Part shown: positions 31,935 to 38,531 of the stretch, piece by piece
Position numbering within the stretch: the stretch's first letter is position 1
Layout: every line of letters starts with the position of its first letter
Assembly: GCF_902859805.1 (NCBI RefSeq)
Contig: NZ_CADIKC010000006.1
Coordinates: forward strand, 372,001-436,000
Direction: 5' to 3'
DNA from: Paraburkholderia sediminicola
GTDB lineage: Bacteria > Pseudomonadota > Gammaproteobacteria > Burkholderiales > Burkholderiaceae
DNA length: 64,000 bases
The notes under the pieces: generated by a model
The model's database searches: none
What the model saw: the letters and a program-made list of their open reading frames with translations, nothing else
What the model was told of the DNA's origin: nothing
Translations under genes and position numbers: made by a program

Positions 31935-33223
31935 AGTCAGTAGAAGCCGGCCAGCCGCTGCCGCCGTCGCTCTGGGCAGCCACCGCTGAGGCCGCGGTGC
32001 GCACGCCAGCGCTCGATGCATCGAAGCGTGTTGAGGTGGCTATTGTGGGCGCGGGTTACACGGGTTTATCCACGGCGCTGCATTTGAGCGAACTCGGTGT
32101 GGACGTCTGCGTGATCGATGCGAACGAGCCGGGCTGGGGCGCATCGGGACGCAATGGCGGACAGGTGATTCCGGGACTCAAGTATGACCCCGACGAACTC
32201 ATGCGCCGCTTCGGCCCGGAGGACGGCAACGCGCTCGTCAGCATGGCGGGCGGCGCAGCCGACACCGTGTTCGATCTGATCGAGCGCCACAGCATCGCAT
32301 GCGATGCGACACGCGCCGGCTGGATTCAGCCCACGCATTCGACCAGGCTGCTCGATACGCTGCATGCGCGTGCGCGCCAGTGGGAATCGCGTGGCGCGCG
32401 CGTCGAGTTGCTCGATCGCGCGCAGATTACACAGCGCCTTGGCACGGAGGCGTTTGTCGGGGGCTGGGTGGACCGGCGCGCGGGCAGCGTGCAACCGCTC
32501 AGCTACGCGCGGGGACTTGCGCGCGCTGCCCTCGCGCGTGGCGTCGCGATTCACGGCGCGACGCTCGCGAGCCGTCTCGAACAACGCGCCGATGGGTGGC
32601 GCATTCACACCGCTCACGGACTGACCATTGACGCGCGTCAGGTGCTGCTTGCCACCAATGGATACAGCGATTCGCTGTGGCCGGGGATCGCGCAGTCGGT
32701 GATCGCGGCAAACAGCTTCATCGTGGCGACGAAGCCGCTGGCCGCTAGCGTCAGCGCAAGCATACTGCCCGGGCGCGAAGTGGCGTCGGATTCGCGGCGC
32801 TTACTGCTGTACTTCCGGCGCGACAGCGAAGGCCGTTTGTTGATCGGCGGCCGCGGACCTTTTCGCGAACCACGCGGCGCGGCGGACTGGGCGCACCTCG
32901 AACGTGCCGCCAGATTGCTGTATCCGCAACTGGCGGACGTCGAGTACGAGTATCGCTGGGCCGGGCGCATCGCCATCACGCGGGATTTTCTGCCGCATGT
33001 TCATCTTCCCGCACCGGGGCTGACGATCGCGTTAGGCTACAACGGCCGCGGGATCGCGATGGCCACGACGCTCGGCAAGCACCTCGCCGTGCATCTGGCA
33101 GGCGCTGCGCGTGGACTGCCGTTGCCGCCGACATCGATCCGGCGGATCCCGCTGCATGCGCTTCAACGCTTTTATATCAGCGCTGGGGTTGCCTGGTATG
33201 GATTGCTCGATGCGATGAGTTGA
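31931..33223 (+). CDS. FAD-dependent oxidoreductase (DadA/PuuB-like)
   Basis: A 430-residue flavoprotein that starts inside the ATPase stop (ATGA at 31931). The FAD motif is VEVAIVGAGYTGLSTALHLS and the second motif is WGASGRNGGQVIPGL; GYNGRGIAMATTLGKHLA closes the FAD site. It belongs to the DAO superfamily and probably oxidises the imported amine or amino acid. It is similar in type to the flavoprotein at 20312 but clearly a separate paralogue. Confidence 0.9.
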   Translation: MKSVEAGQPLPPSLWAATAEAAVRTPALDASKRVEVAIVGAGYTGLSTALHLSELGVDVCVIDANEPGWGASGRNGGQVIPGLKYDPDELMRRFGPEDGNALVSMAGGAADTVFDLIERHSIACDATRAGWIQPTHSTRLLDTLHARARQWESRGARVELLDRAQITQRLGTEAFVGGWVDRRAGSVQPLSYARGLARAALARGVAIHGATLASRLEQRADGWRIHTAHGLTIDARQVLLATNGYSDSLWPGIAQSVIAANSFIVATKPLAASVSASILPGREVASDSRRLLLYFRRDSEGRLLIGGRGPFREPRGAADWAHLERAARLLYPQLADVEYEYRWAGRIAITRDFLPHVHLPAPGLTIALGYNGRGIAMATTLGKHLAVHLAGAARGLPLPPTSIRRIPLHALQRFYISAGVAWYGLLDAMS

Positions 33224-33237
33224 ATCCAACGTGCCCT

Positions 33238-33880
33238 CTACACGACGCCTTGGGCCACCATCGCAAGCAGCAACCGTTCTGCACCGATGCCAAACCCCGC
33301 GCCTTCCCGATACGCCCCACCGCCGACGATCTGCTGTTGCGCGCCGAGTTCGGTGCAGCGCATCTCGAAGCCCATGCCGTTCAGGTAATAGCTAAGACCG
33401 CGGCGAGCCGAACTGTCGATTTCGTACCGCAGTCCGAACGAATCCAGAAAACCCGCCACGATCTCCTGGCTGCGCAGGTTGGCCCTTTGAGGGTCCGGGC
33501 ACAGATATTCGAAACCGAGTTGCGAGAATTCGCGGTATCGGCCTGCCTGAGGCCGCTCATACCGATAGCACCGCGCGACGTAGAACAGCATGCGCTCCGT
33601 CTGCCGTCCCAGTAATTCCGTGCAGCGCTCCTGGAAGAGCGCGGTCGCCTCCGGGATCAGACAGCAGGGTCTGCCTTTCTTGTCCGGGAAAGCCCACATC
33701 TGCCCGATGACCTCACTGCCACCGGCTTTCTGGATGAAGGTGTCTTGCCCCCACAGCGCGGGAACGATCGCCTCCTCTGCCCCGGCTTCAATGAAGGTAG
33801 CTCCGGAAGCGATTTTCGAGTGCACGAATCTGTGCGGCTTCGGTTCCGACGATAAAACGGGTTCCACGAATCATGGTCAT
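33238..33880 (-). pseudogene. Short histidyl-tRNA synthetase paralogue (HisS/HisZ-like), frameshifted
   Basis: The N-terminus MTMIRGTRFIVGTEAAQIRA followed by LENRFRSYLH starts at 33880 (or Met at 33874) and hits a stop. Removing one base of a doublet near 33789-33792 restores EAGAEEAIVPALWGQDTFIQ and the rest, so one full protein of about 213 residues was encoded. It has class II motif 2 (CYRYERPQAGRYREFSQLGF), histidine-site-like stretches (SSARRGLSYYLNGMGFEM, IVGGGAYREG) and motif 3 (FGIGAERLLLAM), but no anticodon-binding domain. It is neither full HisRS (about 420) nor typical HisZ. A histidine attenuator precedes it. The frameshift may be real decay or a sequencing error; downstream codons look fully maintained. 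Confidence 0.8.
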
Positions 33881-33909
33881 GTCTGGTCTCTTGTGCGTAG
33901 AAATGAAAA

Positions 33910-33929
33910 AAGGCGCCCTGGGGCGCCTT
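33910..33929 (-). terminator. Attenuator terminator upstream of the HisS-like gene
   Basis: On the minus strand AAGGCGCC, loop CCAG, GGCGCCTT, then a T run at 33909-33905. The 8-bp GC-rich stem with a U tract lies 29 bp before the HisS-like start, so it can act only as a leader terminator for that gene. Confidence 0.85.
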
Positions 33930-34016
33930 GGTCGTTGGTGCATGAAACGGGATCAGTGAAGTCCCGATTCCCTGCTATGGACGTAACGAACCACGGCGCA
34001 ACAGCATGCGGCCGTG
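33922..34016 (-). promoter_or_regulatory. Pause and antiterminator segments of the histidine attenuator
   Basis: Segment 1 CACGGC (34016-34011), which includes the last leader His codon, pairs with GCCGTG (33997-33992). Segment 2 (33999-33984, starting GCGCCGTGG) can instead pair with segment 3 (33936-33922, containing AACGACCAAGGCGC) over about 14 bp with one bulge and one mismatch. Segment 3 is also the left arm of the terminator. This gives the classic mutually exclusive 1:2, 2:3 and 3:4 layout. Confidence 0.8.
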
Positions 34017-34064
34017 ATGGTGGTGAAAGTTGAACAGTACGTTACGGGATTCCATGGAGGGCAT
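33975..34064 (-). CDS. Histidine leader peptide
   Basis: A 29-residue open frame starting at 34064 (second in-frame ATG at 34055) and ending in TAG at 33977-33975. Its middle reads NVLFNFHHHHGRMLL, with four consecutive His codons (CAC CAC CAT CAC) at 34025-34014. It lies between the end of the preceding gene and the terminator of the HisS-like gene. The His run, its position relative to the pairing segments, and the downstream terminator match ribosome-mediated attenuation as in enterobacterial hisL. Stalling for lack of charged tRNA-His would free segment 2 and allow read-through into the HisS-like gene. Confidence 0.85.
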   Translation of the reverse strand: MPSMESRNVLFNFHHHHGRMLLRRGSLRP

Positions 34065-34109
34065 GGTCGCACATCGATCTAAGTTTGGGAACACATCCCC
34101 GCGCGCTAC

Positions 34110-34769
34110 TCAATGCCGCCACGATCCATGCGGCAACTCGACGTCCCGCTGCGCCGCCGCCAATCCTTCAACAATGCCCGCGCGATCCAGTGCAATGCAG
34201 TAGACCGGCTTCGCACGCTCGAAGCGCCAACTGTCGGCGAGCGCACCGGCATCGACTGGATCGAAGCCGAACTGATCGAGAAGCCCGCGCACGACGTGTT
34301 TGGCCTGTTCGTCATCGCTGGCGAACGGCAATGCCCGGCGGTTCGGCGCATCCGCAGGCTTGCCATCCGTTTCGAGGTCCTTCGCCAGAATCGCGTTAAA
34401 GGCCTTGACCACCTTCGCGCCCGGCAAGGCGGCGGCCAGCATCTGACTGGTGGTCGTCGACCGACTGTCGAGCGCCTCGATGTGGCCATCGCGGTCGGGA
34501 TAGTAGTTGCACGTGTCGATCACGATCTTGCCGTCGAGCGCCGCAACCGGCAGCCCGTCAATGTTGCTGAAGGGCACGGTCACCACCACCACGTCACCGA
34601 ACTTCGCCGCGTCTTCAGCGGTGCCGAGCGCACAGCCAAGCGCCGCTGCCGTACTGATCAAGGTTCGCGGATCACGGGAATTGCTGATCATCACTTCGTG
34701 GCCATGGTTCTTCGCGACGATCGCCATCGCGCGGCCTAGAAAACCGGCGCCGAGAATGCCTATCTTCAT
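34110..34769 (-). CDS. F420-type NADP oxidoreductase-like protein
   Basis: A 219-residue Rossmann protein: KIGILGAGFLGRAMAIVAKN at the N-terminus with ISNSRDPRTL (Ser/Arg after strand 2 favouring NADP), then VVVVTVPFSNIDGLP and a substrate part with VVKAFNAILAKDLE. This matches the NADPH-dependent F420 reductase family, common in bacteria that lack F420, where function is uncertain. It is divergent from a LysR gene that probably regulates it. Its 3' end lies 45 bp before the histidine leader on the same strand. Confidence 0.88.
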   Translation of the reverse strand: MKIGILGAGFLGRAMAIVAKNHGHEVMISNSRDPRTLISTAAALGCALGTAEDAAKFGDVVVVTVPFSNIDGLPVAALDGKIVIDTCNYYPDRDGHIEALDSRSTTTSQMLAAALPGAKVVKAFNAILAKDLETDGKPADAPNRRALPFASDDEQAKHVVRGLLDQFGFDPVDAGALADSWRFERAKPVYCIALDRAGIVEGLAAAQRDVELPHGSWRH

Positions 34770-34902
34770 GTTTCACACTCCATGTTTATCCGCGGATCGC
34801 TCGGTTGAGCGCCCTCCCATCGGTGAGAAGCACTATGATTCAAAACTTCAGCCGGATAAACGGGCGTAATTTGATGACTGTCGAAAATAGCAGTGGTGAA
34901 TC

Positions 34903-35799
34903 ATGGATCGCTTGACCAGCATGGCCGTGTTCGTGAAGACGGCCGACAGCGGCTCGTTCGCCGCGGCGGCCCTCGCCTTCGGCATCTCCGCGCAGATGGC
35001 CGGCAAGCATGTCAGCACGCTGGAAGAACGCGTCGGCGCACGGTTGCTCAACCGGACCACGCGCCGCCAGAGCCTCACGGAAATCGGCCAGATTTTCTAC
35101 GAGCGTTGCAAGGCGCTGCTGGCGGACGCCGACGCGGCCGAATCGGTCGCGCAGGAGCTGTCCGCCTCGCCGCGCGGGCGTTTGCGCATCACCGCGCCGG
35201 TGACCTTCGGCACTTGCTGTCTCGCGCCGATGATCACGCGTTACCTGAAGGCCAATCCCGAGGTGCGGGTCGAACTGGCGCTGACCGACCGCTTCGTCGA
35301 TCTGATCGACGAAGGCTATGAAGCCGCGATCCGTCTCGGCTCGTTGTCGGATTCGTCGTTGATCGCGCGGTCGTTAATGCCGTACCGGTTGGTCGCCTGC
35401 GCCTCGCCAGACTACCTGGCCGAGCGTGGCGAGCCGCAGACGCCGCAAGCGCTGGCGGAGCATGAGTGCCTGAGCTTCGTCTATACGAGTCTGCCGGTTG
35501 AGACCGCATGGCGTTTCTCCGACGCCGAGGGCGAACATGTGGCGCCGATCTCAGGCCGCTTTCAGGCCAACGACGTGAAAGCGCTGCTGGCCGCGGCTCT
35601 CAATGGCAGTGGTGTGATCCTCGCGCCCGAAGTGGCAGTGAAAGACGAACTCGCCGCCGGTCGGCTGGTGCGTCTGCTGAACGCTTACGAAGCACCCGCG
35701 CGACCTATGCATCTGGTGTTTCCGGCCAGCCGCGCCACCCCGAAATTGCGCGCATTTATCGATCAGGTGGTGGCCGAATTCGGCCCGCACGCAGCGTGA
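34903..35799 (+). CDS. LysR-type transcriptional regulator
   Basis: A 298-residue LysR regulator of the CrgA/AaeR group: MDRLTSMAVFVKTADSGSFA at the start, HTH with LAFGISAQMAGKHVSTLEER (Ser/Ala forms instead of the common LTQSAVS), and the effector domain beginning GRLRITAPVTFGTCCLAPMI. It is divergent from the F420-type reductase gene with a 133-bp spacer and is its likely regulator. Confidence 0.92.
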   Translation: MDRLTSMAVFVKTADSGSFAAAALAFGISAQMAGKHVSTLEERVGARLLNRTTRRQSLTEIGQIFYERCKALLADADAAESVAQELSASPRGRLRITAPVTFGTCCLAPMITRYLKANPEVRVELALTDRFVDLIDEGYEAAIRLGSLSDSSLIARSLMPYRLVACASPDYLAERGEPQTPQALAEHECLSFVYTSLPVETAWRFSDAEGEHVAPISGRFQANDVKALLAAALNGSGVILAPEVAVKDELAAGRLVRLLNAYEAPARPMHLVFPASRATPKLRAFIDQVVAEFGPHAA

Positions 35800-36099
35800 A
35801 ATGGGCAGCCGCGCATAGCTGGAAGACGGCCTCCGCCACCCGCCAATCTCCACCCATTAGCCGCTAGAATTCCCGCCTTTGCCCGCGTCGGGCGCGCGAC
35901 AAGGCAAAATACTGGTTTTGCGCGCGCAAAACGCGCCGCGAATCCGGATGAATCAGATCTCGGCGGCAGGCTTGCCTTGCCGCGGACCCTCGCAAAGACG
36001 CATGGCGACGGCCCATCGAGCCAATCAGGCACGTCGGACCTGTCGCGTGCGGCGCAGCCAGGACAGCTCGTCCTTTAACAGAGCCCCTCAGGAGCATTC
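35800..36099. other. Upstream region of the DUF2760/Hsp70 operon
   Basis: 300 bp with no gene. It contains an 18-bp perfect palindrome (listed separately). I see no good heat-shock (sigma-32) promoter. The ribosome site CAGGAG lies at 36087-36092. Confidence 0.4.
35915..35932. promoter_or_regulatory. Perfect 18-bp palindrome
   Basis: GTTTTGCGCGCGCAAAAC, a perfect palindrome without spacer, about 170 bp upstream of the DUF2760 start. It could be an operator, or cruciform-forming DNA of no regulatory role. Confidence 0.4.
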
Positions 36100-36684
36100 A
36101 TGACCGATTCGAACCCGTCTTTCCTCGGCAGGATTTCACTTGCCGTCAGTACGTTTTTCAGCATCCTCGGCGATGGCGAATTCGCCGCCGGCGTGCTGCG
36201 TCTGCGTAACGGTGGCACCGCCGGTGGCGCCGCCCCCGCACCCACGCCCGCTCCCGCTGCGGCCCCTGCCCCTGCCCCGCAACCGGCGCCCATGCTGAAG
36301 GAAGCGAGCCCGGACGCCGCACTCCAACTGCTCGGCCTGCTGCAACGCGACGCGCGCTTCATCGATTTCGTCGAAGAAGACATCAAGGCCTATAGCGACG
36401 CCGACATCGGCGCCGCCGCCCGCCTCGTGCACGACGGCTGCCGCACGACGCTGCGCGAGCACTTCACGATCCGTCCGGTGCGCGACGAAGCCGAAGGCAG
36501 CCGCGTGACGCTGGCCGAAGGCTTCGACGCCACCTCGATTCGCCTGACCGGCAATGTGGTCGGCAAGGCGCCGTTTAACGGCAGCATTAGCCACCGCGGC
36601 TGGCGTGTCGACGAAGTGCGTCTGCCGAAGCTGACCGACAGCCACAATGCCAAGGTGATCGCACCGGCCGAGGTGGAGCTATGA
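36100..36684 (+). CDS. DUF2760 protein
   Basis: A 194-residue protein with three parts: a short N-terminal hydrophobic-leaning helix (FLGRISLAVSTFFSILGDGE), an Ala/Pro linker (residues about 45-65), and the DUF2760 domain from about 70, with LLGLLQRDARFIDFVEEDIK and FNGSISHRGWRVDEVRLPKL. The family consistently precedes Hsp70-like genes, and here its stop overlaps the first Hsp70 start by 4 bp. A role as partner or adaptor of these Hsp70s is plausible. Biochemical function unknown. Confidence 0.9.
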   Translation: MTDSNPSFLGRISLAVSTFFSILGDGEFAAGVLRLRNGGTAGGAAPAPTPAPAAAPAPAPQPAPMLKEASPDAALQLLGLLQRDARFIDFVEEDIKAYSDADIGAAARLVHDGCRTTLREHFTIRPVRDEAEGSRVTLAEGFDATSIRLTGNVVGKAPFNGSISHRGWRVDEVRLPKLTDSHNAKVIAPAEVEL

Positions 36685-38531
36685 GCGACGCACGCTTCTC
36701 GATCGGTATCGACCTGGGCACCACGCACTGCGCGCTGTCCTACGTGGACACCACCGCCAGCGACGGCGAAAAGACCACGCAAGGCGTGCTGCCGGTCGCA
36801 CAACTCACAGGCCCGGGCGCGATCGACAACCTCGATCTGCTGCCGTCGTTCCTCTACCTGCCGCATCCGGACGAACTCGCCTCGGGCGACCTGTACCTGC
36901 CGTGGACCGGCCAGCGCGAATTCGCAGTTGGCGAGTTCGCCCGCAGCCGCGGCGCGGCCACGCCGATCCGGCTCGTGTCGAGCGCCAAGAGCTGGTTGTG
37001 CCATCCGGGCGTCGACCGTCGCGCGGCGATTCTGCCGAACGACGCGCCACCCGAAGTCGCGCGCGTGTCGCCGCTCGAAAGCTCGGTGCGCTATCTGACG
37101 CACCTGCGCGAAGCATGGGATCACGCGCATCCGGACGCACCGTTCAGCCAGCAGGACATCACGGTGACGATCCCGGCGTCGTTCGATCCGGCCGCGCGCG
37201 AATTGACCGCCGAAGCAGCTGAGGCCGCCGGTTACGGCCGCATGACGCTGCTCGAAGAACCGCAAGCAGCGCTGTATAGCTGGATCCAGAAGAGCGGCGG
37301 CCAGTGGCGCAAGCAGGTCAAGGTCGGCGACATCATTCTCGTGGTCGACGTGGGCGGCGGCACAACCGACCTCTCGCTGATCGCCGTGATCGAGCGCGAA
37401 GGTAATCTCGAACTGCATCGCGTTGCAGTCGGCGAACACATTCTGCTCGGCGGCGACAACATGGACCTGGCGCTTGCCCATGTGGTCGCGCGCAAACTTG
37501 CGGCGCAAGGTACCCAGGCCGACGCGTGGCAACTGCGCGCCCTCACCTATGCCTGCCGCTCGGCGAAGGAAACGCTGCTGAGCGATCCGTCGACGGATAC
37601 CGTGCCGCTCGTCGTGCCGAGCCGCGGTTCGAAGCTGATCGGCGGTTCGATCCGCACCGAACTCACGCGCGCGGAGCTGACCCAGACGATCCTCGAAGGC
37701 TTTTTCCCGCAGGTGGAGAGCGCCGCGCGTCCGGTGAGCCGCGCGCGTGCCGGTCTGACGCAACTCGGCCTGCCGTATGCACAGGACGCGGGCATCACGC
37801 GGCATCTGGCGGCTTTCCTTGGCCGTCAGGTGGGCGCGCTGGCCGAACTCGAAGGTTTGCGCGATATCGCCACGGCGGAAGGTGCAACGTTCCTGCATCC
37901 CACCGCCGTGCTCTTCAACGGTGGTGTGTTCAAGTCGCCGCTGCTGGTCGAGCGGATCATGGGCACGCTCAATGGCTGGCTCGGTGCCGAAGGTGCGCCG
38001 CAAGCACGCCTGCTCGAAGGCGCAGATCTGGATCTCGCCGTCGCGCGCGGCGCGGCTTATTACGGCTATGTACGGCGCGGCCAGGGCGTGCGCATTCGTG
38101 GGGGCACCGCACGCGCGTACTACATCGCGATCGAATCGGCGATGCCCGCCGTCCCCGGTCTCGAGCCGCCGGTGCAGGCGCTGTGCGTCGCACCGTTCGG
38201 CATGGAAGAAGGTACGGACGCTGAATTACCGGCGCAGGAATTCGGGCTGGTTGTCGGCGAACCGGTGCACTTCCGCTTCTTCGGCTCGTCGGTGCGTCGT
38301 CAGGATCAGGTCGGCACGCTGCTCGACTTCTGGGGCCCCGAGGAATTGCAGGAGCTCGAAGAAATCCAGGCGACGCTGCCGTCCGCCGGCCGCACCGCTG
38401 GTGAAGTCGTGCCGGTGAAACTGCATGCGCGGGTGACGGAAGCCGGCACGCTCGAACTCGAAGCCGTGCCGCGCGGCACCGACGAACGTTGGAAGGTCGA
38501 GTTCGACGTGCGCGGCAACGCCAATGCATGA
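36681..38531 (+). CDS. Hsp70 family protein (short form)
   Basis: A 616-residue Hsp70-like ATPase. Phosphate-1 SIGIDLGTTHCALSYVDT and phosphate-2 ILVVDVGGGTTDLSLIAV are intact, with the adenosine region LFNGGVFKSPLLVERIMG. The usual peptide-binding domain with a clear lid is not evident; the C-terminal 150 residues are beta-rich (VHFRFFGSSVRRQDQVG, VPVKLHARVTEAGTLELEAV). It is not DnaK (no C-terminal acidic tail, no adjacent dnaJ or grpE). It overlaps both neighbours (ATGA), forming a tight three-gene operon. Confidence 0.92.
   Translation: MSDARFSIGIDLGTTHCALSYVDTTASDGEKTTQGVLPVAQLTGPGAIDNLDLLPSFLYLPHPDELASGDLYLPWTGQREFAVGEFARSRGAATPIRLVSSAKSWLCHPGVDRRAAILPNDAPPEVARVSPLESSVRYLTHLREAWDHAHPDAPFSQQDITVTIPASFDPAARELTAEAAEAAGYGRMTLLEEPQAALYSWIQKSGGQWRKQVKVGDIILVVDVGGGTTDLSLIAVIEREGNLELHRVAVGEHILLGGDNMDLALAHVVARKLAAQGTQADAWQLRALTYACRSAKETLLSDPSTDTVPLVVPSRGSKLIGGSIRTELTRAELTQTILEGFFPQVESAARPVSRARAGLTQLGLPYAQDAGITRHLAAFLGRQVGALAELEGLRDIATAEGATFLHPTAVLFNGGVFKSPLLVERIMGTLNGWLGAEGAPQARLLEGADLDLAVARGAAYYGYVRRGQGVRIRGGTARAYYIAIESAMPAVPGLEPPVQALCVAPFGMEEGTDAELPAQEFGLVVGEPVHFRFFGSSVRRQDQVGTLLDFWGPEELQELEEIQATLPSAGRTAGEVVPVKLHARVTEAGTLELEAVPRGTDERWKVEFDVRGNANA

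Noticed and set aside
36225..36300. Ala/Pro repeat DNA inside the DUF2760 gene
   Set aside because: A simple in-frame flexible linker, not a mobile or regulatory repeat.
36390..38003. Minus-strand open frame of 537 codons opposite the first Hsp70 gene
   Set aside because: Composition is that of an antisense frame in high-GC DNA; the Hsp70 motifs on the plus strand explain the region.
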